Shown: one piece after another, positions 1-8,859 of the stretch
Numbering within the stretch: position 1 is the stretch's first letter
How the letters are laid out: the number at the start of each line of letters is the position of its first letter
Assembly (NCBI GenBank): GCA_964465945.1
Contig: CAYXMM010000002.1
Location: 248,001-312,000 of the forward strand
From: JAJRPT01 sp964465945
Lineage (GTDB): Bacteria; Bacteroidota; Ignavibacteria; Kapaibacteriales; UBA2268
DNA length: 64,000 nt
Reading direction: 5' to 3'
Notes under the pieces: generated by a model
What the model saw: the letters and a program-made list of their open reading frames with translations, nothing else
What the model was told of the DNA's origin: nothing
Databases searched by the model: none
Program-made: the position numbers and the translations under genes

Positions 1-38
1 AAATACGTCTATACATAAATTAGTAACATAAGGAATTT

Positions 39-2432
39 ATGAGGTCGTATTTTTTTGTTTTAGCATTTATTCTTAGCTTTTCCTTTCTCACTGCTCAAGA
101 ATTTTCAATAAAAGGTAATCTTATTTCAAACAAACAAAATGAAGTTATTATTGACGCAACCATTGCATTAATCCACCGACCTGACTCAAACATTGTTAAA
201 GGAACTTATTCAAAATTAGACAATAACAAGAATATTTTTGAACTTAAAGCTAAGCAAGGTAAGTATTTCTTAAAAATTTCACATTTGGCTTTTAAAGAAA
301 AAATTGTAAATATAGATTTAACAAAAGACATTGTATTAAACAACATCTTACTTGACGAAAAAGAAATTAATCTCGATGAGATAGTAGTTACTGGCGAAAA
401 GCAGTATTTAGAATTACAATTAGACAAGAAAGTGTATAATGTTAGTAAAGATGAAACTAATAAAGGTAGAAATGTATCTGATTTGTTAGATAATATCCCG
501 TCTGTAACTGTTGATGCTGATGGAAGCGTGTCGCTTAAAGGGTCAGAAGGTGTTAGAATTTTAGTTGATGGAAAACAATCTGGATTAGTTGGGAGAGACC
601 CCGAAGCACTTAGAATGCTTTCAGGCGATTTAGTCGATAAAATTGAAGTAATCACAAATCCATCAGCAAAATACGATGCAGAAGGGCAAGTGGGTATTAT
701 AAATATTGTTCTGAAAAAAGAACAACAGAAAGGTTTAAATGGTAATACAACTATAAACACTGGTTACCCTGACAATCATGGTTTATCTCTCTCTTCAAAT
801 TATAGAGCAAGTTCTTACAATTTATTTTCTTCTGTTGGTATAAATTATAATATGTTTCCTGGCTCTGCGAAAGTTGAACAATACTTTTATGATTCTCCAT
901 CAAAGTATTTAACAAGAACAGATAGAGACCAAGAAATGGGTGGAACAAAAGGAACTATTCGTTTTGGGTCAGATTTCTTTTTAAATGATAATAATACTCT
1001 AACAGCAACTGGGCTATACTCATATACTTTAAGAGATAATTACACAAATTTGACTTATGATGACTACAATAAACAAGAAGATTTAATTTCGAGTTCCGAT
1101 AGAACAGACAACGAAAATGAAGATAAATCAACAATTGAATTTGCCTTAAATTATATGCTAAAATTTGATGATAACGGACATGAATTAACTGCAAATACAA
1201 ATTTTGTTCAAGATAATGAATTAGAACAATCAAATATAAATCAAAATTATAACAGCAACAATGTTCCTGATTTATTTCAAAAATCAAGAAATCTACAATT
1301 TGAAAGAAATCAATTATACCAAATAGATTATAAATTGCCATTTTCTAAAGACGGAAAATTTGAAACAGGCATAAAATCGCAACTTAGAAAAATTAACAAT
1401 GATTATTGGTTAAAGAAAAAAGATGAAAATGGAAACTATATTTTTGATGGAAATTATAATAATAATTTTATTTACAACGAAGATATTCACGCTGGTTATA
1501 TAATGGCAAGCGATAAAATGAGCGATTTTGCTTGGCAGGCAGGTTTAAGAGGTGAATATTCAATTATTGGGACAGAATTAACAAAAACTAATTTTACAAA
1601 CCCAAGAAATTATTTTAATTTATTTCCATCGTTGCATTTGTCATATAAATTTAATCAATTAAGCTCTATACAGACTGGATATTCTCGTAGATTAGATAGA
1701 CCAAGATTTTGGTTCTTAATGCCTGTAATGGGTTTCTCTGATAATAGAAACTTTTTCACAGGTAATCCAAATCTAAACCCAGAGTATTCTAATTCTTTTG
1801 ATTTAGGATATTTATTAAACTGGGAAAAAGGAACCATTCTTACAAATTTATATTATAGACATAGTACTAATACAATACAACGAGTAACAAGCATTAATGA
1901 AAATGGTGTTACAATCATTATGCCTGAGAATATTGGTAATAGAGATGATATGGGAGCAGAGTTAAATATTAGTTATACTGCCTTTAAATGGTGGAATATG
2001 AATTTTAACCTCAACTCATTCAATGCTAAAATTATCGGAAATTCAAGCGTTGGCTCATTAAACTCTGATTCTTGGGTTACAAATTTGAAACTAAACAATA
2101 AATTTAAACTTCCGTGGGACGTGAATTTTAGTTTGAATTATAGTTATAGAGGACCAATGAACATACCGCAAGGTAAAATGCTTGATATTTGGTTTGTTGA
2201 TTTTGCAATGTCAAAAGATTTAACAAGAGATATTACTCTAACTTTCACAGGTAGTGATGTTTTTAGTACCAGAATGCGAAAAATGGTAACAAAAGATGTA
2301 AGTTACTACTTCAATCAAGATTTCCAATGGCGAAAAGGACTATTTACACTAAGCTTTTCATACCGATTAAATCAAGAGAAAAAGCGTGAAAGTGGAGGCG
2401 ATGGCGGTGGAGGAAACTACGAAGAAGGTTAA
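39..2432 (+). CDS. TonB-dependent receptor-like outer membrane beta-barrel protein
   Basis: A 797-residue outer-membrane protein. A cleavable signal peptide (about residues 1-19, ending LTAQ) is followed by a carboxypeptidase-regulatory-like beta-sandwich (about 22-110). Next is a plug-like segment with DEIVVTGEK, LLDNIPSVTVDADG and RILVDGKQSG, the usual plug signature of this Bacteroidota family. The rest is an aromatic-rich beta-barrel ending in a Gly-rich tail. Family members are thought to import unidentified ligands or to be barrel proteins without a known substrate. The substrate cannot be read here and no SusD partner is adjacent. The start has a good AAGGAA ribosome site. CGTCTA at 6-11 resembles an ECF sigma -10 element, but the -35 region lies outside the window. 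Confidence 0.85.
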   Translation: MRSYFFVLAFILSFSFLTAQEFSIKGNLISNKQNEVIIDATIALIHRPDSNIVKGTYSKLDNNKNIFELKAKQGKYFLKISHLAFKEKIVNIDLTKDIVLNNILLDEKEINLDEIVVTGEKQYLELQLDKKVYNVSKDETNKGRNVSDLLDNIPSVTVDADGSVSLKGSEGVRILVDGKQSGLVGRDPEALRMLSGDLVDKIEVITNPSAKYDAEGQVGIINIVLKKEQQKGLNGNTTINTGYPDNHGLSLSSNYRASSYNLFSSVGINYNMFPGSAKVEQYFYDSPSKYLTRTDRDQEMGGTKGTIRFGSDFFLNDNNTLTATGLYSYTLRDNYTNLTYDDYNKQEDLISSSDRTDNENEDKSTIEFALNYMLKFDDNGHELTANTNFVQDNELEQSNINQNYNSNNVPDLFQKSRNLQFERNQLYQIDYKLPFSKDGKFETGIKSQLRKINNDYWLKKKDENGNYIFDGNYNNNFIYNEDIHAGYIMASDKMSDFAWQAGLRGEYSIIGTELTKTNFTNPRNYFNLFPSLHLSYKFNQLSSIQTGYSRRLDRPRFWFLMPVMGFSDNRNFFTGNPNLNPEYSNSFDLGYLLNWEKGTILTNLYYRHSTNTIQRVTSINENGVTIIMPENIGNRDDMGAELNISYTAFKWWNMNFNLNSFNAKIIGNSSVGSLNSDSWVTNLKLNNKFKLPWDVNFSLNYSYRGPMNIPQGKMLDIWFVDFAMSKDLTRDITLTFTGSDVFSTRMRKMVTKDVSYYFNQDFQWRKGLFTLSFSYRLNQEKKRESGGDGGGGNYEEG

Positions 2433-2464
2433 TAGTATTATAAAAACTAAATGTATTTTTATTA

Positions 2465-2498
2465 AACAAGGATTATCTTAAATCCTTGTTTTTTTTTA
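2465..2498 (+). terminator. Rho-independent terminator after the receptor gene
   Basis: A perfect 10-bp stem (AACAAGGATT / AATCCTTGTT) with a 6-nt loop is followed by a run of T. It lies 32 bp after the receptor stop codon and separates it from the next gene. Confidence 0.85.
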
Positions 2499-2567
2499 TT
2501 AGATTATATATTACTTTTGTTTAAAATAGTTAATTTTGCATATCCTATAATTATTAGAAAATCTTTT

Positions 2568-4769
2568 ATGAAAATACTATTAATTTTTATACTCATTATT
2601 ACTTGTTTTCCTCAGAACAATATTCTTTCAAAAACTTATTATTTACGTGGTGAAAATAAATATGGAACATTTTATCTTAATCGACAAGGATTAAATGATA
2701 GTCTATATTTTATCAAACTTTTTAATAGTAAAGGAAATGAAATTGAAATAGATATTTCTAAAAAAGTAGAATATTTTACTCCTAATGAAAATCCAAGTTT
2801 GTTACTTATAAAATTAGATTATTCTTTTGAAATTCCTCAAAACTTAAATTTGAATGACAGCTTATTTCGTTTAGCATATAAGACGCAATATCAATATGAT
2901 ACTAATTATGATTATCAATTTTATATATTATCTGAACCACCAAAAAGTAATTTGACTTTAAAAAACCCACAAGACAATTCAAACGATATAGATTTAATAC
3001 CCCACTTTCAATGGAGTGAGGAAACACATCCAGCAATCAAACTTTACAGATTTCAACTATCTGAAAATGAAGATTTTTCAAATTTAATAATTGACACTCT
3101 GTTATTTAATAACAAATTCACACCTAATTTTGAGCTGAAACCGGAAACAAAATATTTCTGGAGAGTAAAAGCTGATTTTCCTGAAAATCAAATAGGGTAC
3201 AAAGTCTTTTCGTTTAAGACTGGTATAATAACGAACTGGCTACCATTTGAAATTGAAAAGTATCACTATGCACAAGACATTCAAATTATTGATAATTCAA
3301 AAATTATATTAGCAGATCATCAAGTTGGTTTTCTTTTGTCTGATGATGAAGGAATAAATTGGACAAAAATAAAGTTAGATGGTATAATACCTTTCAAAAT
3401 AACTCCAATTTACAATAATTCTCTATACTCATTTTGTTTTGATATCAATGATAGTAAATATAAAATTATTGAATCTAATAATCAAGGACTAAATTGGGAA
3501 ACAAAGTTAATATTTGATGAATCACTACCTTATCAAACAAATAAAAAATTTAGCCATTTAATTTCTGAAAAAGAATTTATTATTTCTTTTCGGAATAAAT
3601 TAATCTTTTATAATGATATAAATTCATTGAATTTACAAAAAACTATTCAAATAGACTCTTCAGAAATTACATCGTTTGCTCAACTTAACTCTGGAAAAAT
3701 TATAGCTGTTACTGAATCAAAATATGTAAAGAATGAAATAGATAATGGAGATATTTATATTATAGACAAGGATAACACTTTAAAAAAAGTTTTTGCAAAC
3801 TACAATGGGTTAAATATTGATTTTATATCAATTATTGAGTTAGAAAATAAAAAATTAATTGCATCAGGAAATTTGAATAATGCTGATACTTGTTTCTTTT
3901 TTACATCAATCGATGAAGGTGAAACTTGGCAACTTGCATCTCAAATTAACGGGAATCGAGTTATTGGTGTCGTTGCTACTTATGATGGTTTTATATATGC
4001 AAGCTTTAGTAATAGTAAAATGCCTATTAGAATGAGTGCCGATTATGGTCTAAACTGGATAAATAAGACTGGTAACATTTCAGCACAAAATACTGCTTGG
4101 GATATTAAAATAATAAATGATGAAAATCTATATTTTTTAAGTAATAATAATATTATCTATAAAACAAATTTTGTAAAACCTGATGAACTAAAAGTTTATC
4201 CTGTCAATGACATCAAAATAAACAACAATAATATCTTATTTCAATGGCAAAAAAACAAAAGAGTAGAAAAATACAATATTCAGATATCAGAGAATAAAGA
4301 ATTTAATTCATTAGACAGCATACCTGTACCAATAATGAAACTATTTAATAAAAATATTGAATCTTATAAAAATAGTTATGAATTTACTGGATTTGAAATT
4401 AATAAAACTTATTATTGGAGAGTAAGAGGGTATTACGAAAATAAATGGATGGAATGGAGTAAAACTTTTGAATTTAATGTGATTGAAGATATTACAAACT
4501 CTGTTACCCAGAATTTTCAAGTATCTATTTTCCCTAATCCTGCAAGAGATAAAATTAATATTTCAATTCTGAAATTAGAAATAAACTCTACTATATCTAA
4601 CAATAAATTAATCATATCAAACAGTCTTGGTAAGGTTGTCTATTCTAATAATTTAACAAATACACATAAAAATGAGTATAATTTATCTATAGATATATCT
4701 AAGTATTCAAATGGTATTTATTATTTAAAAATTGGAAATAGTTTAAGTAAATTTATCATACAAAAATAG
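2568..4769 (+). CDS. Secreted protein with T9SS type A sorting domain and BNR/FnIII-like regions
   Basis: About 733 residues from the ATG at 2568, chosen because a signal peptide (MKILLIFILIITCF) starts there; an upstream TTG would add 17 AT-encoded residues. Two fibronectin-like segments, each with a YFWRV/YYWRV strand, flank a region with sortilin/BNR-type repeats such as SDDEGINW, SNNQGLNW and SIDEGETW. The C-terminal ~80 residues (FPNPARDKINI to KFIIQK) are a Por secretion tail, so the protein should cross the outer membrane by the type IX system and be anchored or released. Such proteins are often adhesins or exoenzymes; no catalytic motif is visible. It appears monocistronic. Confidence 0.8.
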   Translation: MKILLIFILIITCFPQNNILSKTYYLRGENKYGTFYLNRQGLNDSLYFIKLFNSKGNEIEIDISKKVEYFTPNENPSLLLIKLDYSFEIPQNLNLNDSLFRLAYKTQYQYDTNYDYQFYILSEPPKSNLTLKNPQDNSNDIDLIPHFQWSEETHPAIKLYRFQLSENEDFSNLIIDTLLFNNKFTPNFELKPETKYFWRVKADFPENQIGYKVFSFKTGIITNWLPFEIEKYHYAQDIQIIDNSKIILADHQVGFLLSDDEGINWTKIKLDGIIPFKITPIYNNSLYSFCFDINDSKYKIIESNNQGLNWETKLIFDESLPYQTNKKFSHLISEKEFIISFRNKLIFYNDINSLNLQKTIQIDSSEITSFAQLNSGKIIAVTESKYVKNEIDNGDIYIIDKDNTLKKVFANYNGLNIDFISIIELENKKLIASGNLNNADTCFFFTSIDEGETWQLASQINGNRVIGVVATYDGFIYASFSNSKMPIRMSADYGLNWINKTGNISAQNTAWDIKIINDENLYFLSNNNIIYKTNFVKPDELKVYPVNDIKINNNNILFQWQKNKRVEKYNIQISENKEFNSLDSIPVPIMKLFNKNIESYKNSYEFTGFEINKTYYWRVRGYYENKWMEWSKTFEFNVIEDITNSVTQNFQVSIFPNPARDKINISILKLEINSTISNNKLIISNSLGKVVYSNNLTNTHKNEYNLSIDISKYSNGIYYLKIGNSLSKFIIQK

Positions 4770-4828
4770 ATTCAAAAACACATATTCAACAAAAATCACA
4801 TTTAATATTAAAATAAAAAAAAAATTTG

Positions 4829-4836
4829 TAATTTTG
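4829..4836 (+). promoter_or_regulatory. Putative Bacteroidota-type -7 element (TAnnTTTG) for sucD
   Basis: TAATTTTG matches the Bacteroidota housekeeping -7 consensus TAnnTTTG and sits about 28 bp before the sucD start. The -33 element is not clear in this AT-rich stretch. Confidence 0.45.
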
Positions 4837-4863
4837 TAAAATAAATTTAGAACGGAATTTTAA

Positions 4864-5847
4864 ATGAGTGTTTTAGTAAATAAAAATACAAAAGTCTTAG
4901 TTCAAGGTATTACTGGTTCCGAAGGAACTTTTCATACTTCACAAATGATTGAATATGGAACTAAAATTGTCGGTGGGGTTACTCCTGGCAAAGGTGGGAC
5001 TAAATATAAAGGTTCTGATAAAGGAGTCTTTAAAAAAGCAGTTCCAGTTTTTAATACAGTTAAAGATGCAGTTGAAGCTACTAATGCTGATACTTCTATA
5101 ATTTTTGTGCCACCTGCTTTTGCTGCTGATGCTATTTTAGAAGCTATCGGTGCAGGAATTGGATTAATTATTTGTATCACAGAAGGTATTCCTGTTCGTG
5201 ATATGATTGCAGTTAAAACTGCTTTAAATAGTTCAAATTCAAGATTAATTGGTCCAAATTGCCCTGGTGTTATAACGCCTGGTGAAGCAAAAATCGGTAT
5301 TATGCCTGGTTTTATTCATCAAAGAGGTAGAGTTGGGCTAGTTTCTCGCTCTGGAACTTTAACTTATGAAGCAGTTAAACAATTAACTGATGTTGGCTTA
5401 GGGCAAACTACTTGTATCGGTATTGGCGGAGACCCAATTATTGGAACTCAGTTTATTGATGCTATTAAACTTTTTAATGCTGACCCAGAAACAGAAGCAA
5501 TCGTTATGATTGGTGAAATTGGTGGAACTGCTGAAGAAGATGCTGCAGCCTATATTAAAGAATATGTGAAAAAACCTGTTGTTGGATTTATTGCCGGAAG
5601 AACTGCACCTCCAGGTAGAAGAATGGGACATGCTGGTGCTATTATCTCTGGCGGTAAAGGTGGAGCAGAAGGCAAAATCGAAATTATGAAAGACGCTGGT
5701 ATTCATGTTGTTGATTCACCAGGTCATTTAGGAATTACTGCTAAAAAAGCGTTAGATGGATTAGCTAAGAAAAATGCCCCAAAAGCTGAGAAAAAAGCAG
5801 TTAAAACTGAGAAAGTTGCTCCAAAAGCAACGAAAAGCAAGAAATAA
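4864..5847 (+). CDS. sucD: Succinyl-CoA synthetase subunit alpha
   Basis: This is the alpha subunit of succinyl-CoA ligase, which interconverts succinyl-CoA and succinate with substrate-level phosphorylation in the TCA cycle. It has the CoA-binding Rossmann start (VLVQGITGSEG), the GPNCPG loop and the phosphohistidine motif GRRMGHAGAI (His about 256). Its 327 residues exceed the usual ~290 because of a Lys/Ala-rich tail (about 300-327), probably a disordered basic extension. The beta subunit gene is not adjacent; ndk follows after 37 bp. Ndk re-equilibrates nucleoside triphosphates made by this enzyme, so the pairing is sensible. Confidence 0.95.
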   Translation: MSVLVNKNTKVLVQGITGSEGTFHTSQMIEYGTKIVGGVTPGKGGTKYKGSDKGVFKKAVPVFNTVKDAVEATNADTSIIFVPPAFAADAILEAIGAGIGLIICITEGIPVRDMIAVKTALNSSNSRLIGPNCPGVITPGEAKIGIMPGFIHQRGRVGLVSRSGTLTYEAVKQLTDVGLGQTTCIGIGGDPIIGTQFIDAIKLFNADPETEAIVMIGEIGGTAEEDAAAYIKEYVKKPVVGFIAGRTAPPGRRMGHAGAIISGGKGGAEGKIEIMKDAGIHVVDSPGHLGITAKKALDGLAKKNAPKAEKKAVKTEKVAPKATKSKK

Positions 5848-5884
5848 TTTTTTTATTTAATATTTTTATTTTTAGGATTTATTA

Positions 5885-6301
5885 ATGTCAAACAAAACAT
5901 TAGCTATTATAAAACCAGATGCAGTTAACAAAAATGTTATCGGCGAGATTGTTGCTATGATTACAAAAGCTGGTTTTTCAGTTAAAGGAATGAAATTAAC
6001 GAAATTATCAACAGAACAAGCAGGTAAATTTTATGCAGTACATAAAGAAAGACCTTTCTATAACGATTTGGTTTCTTATATGTCAAGCGGACCGGTTGTT
6101 CCTCTTTCATTAGAAAAAGAAAATGCAGTTGAAGATTTTAGAAAACTAATCGGTGCTACTGACCCAACAAAAGCTGATGAAGGAACTGTAAGAAAACTTT
6201 ATGGTGCTTCAATCGAAGCTAACGCTATTCACGGCTCTGATTCAGATGATAATGCTTGCATTGAAACAAGTTTCTTTTTCTCTGCTTGCGAAAGAGTTTA
6301 A
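5885..6301 (+). CDS. ndk: Nucleoside diphosphate kinase
   Basis: 138 residues, a normal bacterial Ndk length. It transfers the gamma phosphate between nucleoside triphosphates and diphosphates through a phosphohistidine. The N-terminal TLAIIKPDAV strand and the active-site NAIHGSDS (His116) are intact. The ATG is preceded by TTTAGGATTT, a modest ribosome site. It is probably co-transcribed with sucD 37 bp upstream and ends at a strong terminator. Confidence 0.96.
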   Translation: MSNKTLAIIKPDAVNKNVIGEIVAMITKAGFSVKGMKLTKLSTEQAGKFYAVHKERPFYNDLVSYMSSGPVVPLSLEKENAVEDFRKLIGATDPTKADEGTVRKLYGASIEANAIHGSDSDDNACIETSFFFSACERV

Positions 6302-6322
6302 TTTTTTTTTTTAACAAAAGTA

Positions 6323-6356
6323 AAACACCCTGAATGTATATTTTGGGTGTTTTTTA
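6323..6356 (+). terminator. Rho-independent terminator after ndk
   Basis: An 8-bp stem (AAACACCC / GGGTGTTT) around a 14-nt loop is followed by a T run. It lies directly after ndk. Confidence 0.8.
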
Positions 6357-6362
6357 TTTAAT

Positions 6363-6890
6363 TTGAAAACATTAGATACTAAAACACTATTCAAAAATCC
6401 TTGGTGGGAATATAAATTAGATATTTATGAACTTAGTAACGGAGTTCATTCAGAGTATCACTATGTTAGCACTTATGGCTCTACTTTTGTCGTTCCAAAA
6501 CTGAAGAATGGTAATTTCCTACTTATTCAACAAGAAAGATATTTGAATAAAAAAATATCACTTGAATTTCCAGGTGGAGGACAAAAAAAAGAACTTTCAA
6601 CGTTAGAAAATATAAAAAATGAATTAGCCGAAGAAACTGGGTTAATTGGAAACAAATTTATCGAATTAGGCGTATTTAATCCATACATCGGGGTTACTAA
6701 TGAATCTTGCACCATTTTTTATTGCGATGATTTTGAAATTGGTTCCCAAAATTTAGAAGAAACTGAAATTATTAAAACTATTGAACTTTCTGAAAGTGAA
6801 ATTGATTATGCAATTAAAAATCAAGAAATGTGGAGTGGAATTTCAATAGTTGCTTGGACATTTTATAAATTAAACAAGGAAAGATTATGA
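6363..6890 (+). CDS. Nudix hydrolase, possibly ADP-ribose pyrophosphatase-like
   Basis: 175 residues from a TTG start at 6363; no better ATG lies near the conserved N-terminus. The Nudix region FPGGGQKKE...NELAEETGL keeps the metal-binding EExG core. It has Asn where the consensus REUxEE has Arg, and the preceding Glu is one residue out of register, so the box is degenerate. An upstream PGG and aromatic substrate-loop layout resemble ADP-sugar hydrolases; the substrate is not certain. The stop overlaps the next start by 4 bp (ATGA), indicating translational coupling in a four-gene set ending with recR. Confidence 0.8.
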   Translation: MKTLDTKTLFKNPWWEYKLDIYELSNGVHSEYHYVSTYGSTFVVPKLKNGNFLLIQQERYLNKKISLEFPGGGQKKELSTLENIKNELAEETGLIGNKFIELGVFNPYIGVTNESCTIFYCDDFEIGSQNLEETEIIKTIELSESEIDYAIKNQEMWSGISIVAWTFYKLNKERL

Positions 6891-7870
6891 TTTACAAATT
6901 ACTTATTTTACTTTCGATTTTTACTATTAGTTCATATTCACAAGAAGAACAAGAAACAAAAAATAACGAAAATATTTCAACTTTAAAAAAAGATGAATTA
7001 AAATATGACATTAATTTATTCTTTCCACTAAAAGTAATTCATCAATACAGAATGGATGAAGAAACAGAAGTAACTCGCGAATATGATGATGGAACAAAAT
7101 ATAGTTATAAAAAACGCTTAACATGGTTTGTTAGCTTTTATGCTCAGAATATTTCAACAAGAGACGGCGAAAAAGAAGTTTATGCTGCAATAGATTCCAT
7201 AGACTATGAGTTTGATGATGGTAAATATAAAGCAAAATTTAACAACTCTGGTGAATATATCCCACCAGCTGGCTGGGATTTTGAGAAAACTTTTTTAGCA
7301 AACGCAAAAGATTTTACTATGTTCTATGACTCTTATAATAAAGCTTATGATGTTCAAAGCGATCAAATAGATGCCGATTTGAGGAGTTTGAAAAAGTACA
7401 ACGGCAAAAATGCAGAGTTTAAAAAGGAACAAGTTTCAAGAAGATTATCAGATAGAGACTTAATATTTATTGCAGACCCAGTTAAAAACCTTCTACCTTC
7501 AACATCAGTAAGCTTAGATAGTTCTTGGAAAGTTAATTTCAATTTTGATGTAGATTTTATTAATTTTGCAAATACTTGCTCTGCAACTTTATCAGATATT
7601 GCTGGAACAAATTATATTATTAAAATGAAAGCAGATACACTTTATTGTATTGACACGACAATGCTTTTCGATGATATAAAGAAAATCGGCAAAGTGGATG
7701 CCGGACTTGCTAGTGGAGATTTAGAACTTTCAATTTCAACTCGTGGGCATGTTAAATACTTAACAACAAATTTTAATGCTACTATTTTTGGAAAAATTGA
7801 TAACATTAAATTTATTGAAAAGAAAAAATCAAGAGTTAGTTGGAATTTAGTTGGTATGTGGAATCAATAA
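6887..7870 (+). CDS. Secreted/periplasmic hypothetical protein
   Basis: 327 residues with a signal peptide (residues 1-18, ending SSYSQ). The mature protein is rich in beta strands and charged residues, with only two Cys (TCSAT, YCIDT) and no enzyme motif I recognise. The overall style resembles DUF6263-like exported proteins of Bacteroidota, but that is only an impression. It starts inside the Nudix gene (4-bp overlap) and ends 10 bp before ybaB, so it is in the recR operon. Confidence 0.7.
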   Translation: MIYKLLILLSIFTISSYSQEEQETKNNENISTLKKDELKYDINLFFPLKVIHQYRMDEETEVTREYDDGTKYSYKKRLTWFVSFYAQNISTRDGEKEVYAAIDSIDYEFDDGKYKAKFNNSGEYIPPAGWDFEKTFLANAKDFTMFYDSYNKAYDVQSDQIDADLRSLKKYNGKNAEFKKEQVSRRLSDRDLIFIADPVKNLLPSTSVSLDSSWKVNFNFDVDFINFANTCSATLSDIAGTNYIIKMKADTLYCIDTTMLFDDIKKIGKVDAGLASGDLELSISTRGHVKYLTTNFNATIFGKIDNIKFIEKKKSRVSWNLVGMWNQ

Positions 7871-7880
7871 AGGATAATTT

Positions 7881-8210
7881 ATGGATTTTGATTTTTCAAA
7901 ACTTGGAAATATGAAAGATATGCTTGACAAAGCAAAAAACTTCCAAGAAAATCTAAAAGTAATGAAAGAAAAACTTGATAATACTACTTTCAAAGGTGAA
8001 AGTGGTGGAGGAATGGTTGAAGTCCTAATTACTGGAGCTAAAAATGTAAAAAAAATTGAAATTGCTGAAATTTGCTTACAAGATAAGAAAATGATGGAAG
8101 ATTTAATTGTAGCGGCAATGAATAATGCTCTAAAGAAAATCGAAGAAGAATACAATACCCAATTAAATAGTTTCCCTGGACTTCCTAATTTACCTAATAT
8201 TGGCTTTTAA
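7881..8210 (+). CDS. ybaB: YbaB/EbfC family nucleoid-associated protein
   Basis: 109 residues. The N-terminal amphipathic helix (KDMLDKAKNFQENLKVMKEKL) is followed by the GESGGGMVEVLITG beta region and a C-terminal helix (AAMNNALKKIEEEY), the standard YbaB fold that dimerises and binds DNA. YbaB is typically encoded directly upstream of recR, as here (4-bp gap), which supports both calls. The RBS is AAAGGAT before the ATG. Confidence 0.93.
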   Translation: MDFDFSKLGNMKDMLDKAKNFQENLKVMKEKLDNTTFKGESGGGMVEVLITGAKNVKKIEIAEICLQDKKMMEDLIVAAMNNALKKIEEEYNTQLNSFPGLPNLPNIGF

Positions 8211-8213
8211 TAA

Positions 8214-8807
8214 ATGATTAATACTTCAGATTCGATTCAAAAACTAATTGATCATTTTGCATCATTACCTTCTATCGGCAAAAAAACCGCACAACGACTT
8301 GTTTTTCATCTTTTGAAAAAAGATGAAATGTATTTACAAGATTTTGCAAATTCAATTATTAACATTAGTAAGAATGTCAAACTATGTAATCATTGTTTTA
8401 ATTTCACTGATTCTGACCCTTGTGTAATTTGTAGCTCCAATAAAAGAAAAAATAATATTATTTGCGTTGTAGAGCAAGCATCTGATGTGCTTGTTATAGA
8501 AAGAACAAATGAATTTTTCGGTAAGTACCACGTTCTCCATGGACTTTTAAACCCAATAGATGGAATAACACCTGACGTGCTAAAAATTAAGGAGTTACTA
8601 ACACGATTAACAGAAGTTGAAGAAGTAATCTTAGCCCTAAACCCGACAATAGAAGGAGAGATGACAATTCAGTATCTTTCAAAATTCATAAAACCGTTAA
8701 ATATTAAAATATCAAGAATAGCACGAGGCGTTCCAATCGGCTCTTCATTAGAATTTACCGACCAAGCAACAATATCCAACGCTTTAGAATCAAGAGTATA
8801 TATATAA
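8214..8807 (+). CDS. recR: Recombination mediator protein RecR
   Basis: 197 residues. RecR works with RecF/RecO to load RecA at gapped DNA. An N-terminal HhH region (LPSIGKKTAQRLVFHLL) is followed by a C4 zinc finger (Cys58, 61, 70, 73), a Toprim domain (IICVVEQASD...ALNPTIEGEMT) and a C-terminal Walker-B-like stretch (ISRIARGVPIGSSLEF). All motifs are intact and the length is normal. It is the last gene of the Nudix-ybaB-recR set and is followed by a bidirectional hairpin. Confidence 0.96.
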   Translation: MINTSDSIQKLIDHFASLPSIGKKTAQRLVFHLLKKDEMYLQDFANSIINISKNVKLCNHCFNFTDSDPCVICSSNKRKNNIICVVEQASDVLVIERTNEFFGKYHVLHGLLNPIDGITPDVLKIKELLTRLTEVEEVILALNPTIEGEMTIQYLSKFIKPLNIKISRIARGVPIGSSLEFTDQATISNALESRVYI

Positions 8808-8810
8808 AAA

Positions 8811-8836
8811 GGTAACAAAATTGATTTGTTACCTTT
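8811..8836. terminator. Bidirectional terminator between convergent genes
   Basis: A 9-bp stem (GGTAACAAA / TTTGTTACC) with a 5-nt loop has A's on the left and T's on the right. It can therefore serve both recR and the minus-strand T9SS gene that ends at 8860. Confidence 0.65.
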
Positions 8837-8859
8837 AAATTATTGAATTATCATTAATT

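Noticed and set aside
206..760. Long antisense frames inside the receptor gene and similar frames elsewhere
   Set aside because: They are Ser/Pro-rich or low complexity, lie fully inside conserved genes and lack ribosome sites.
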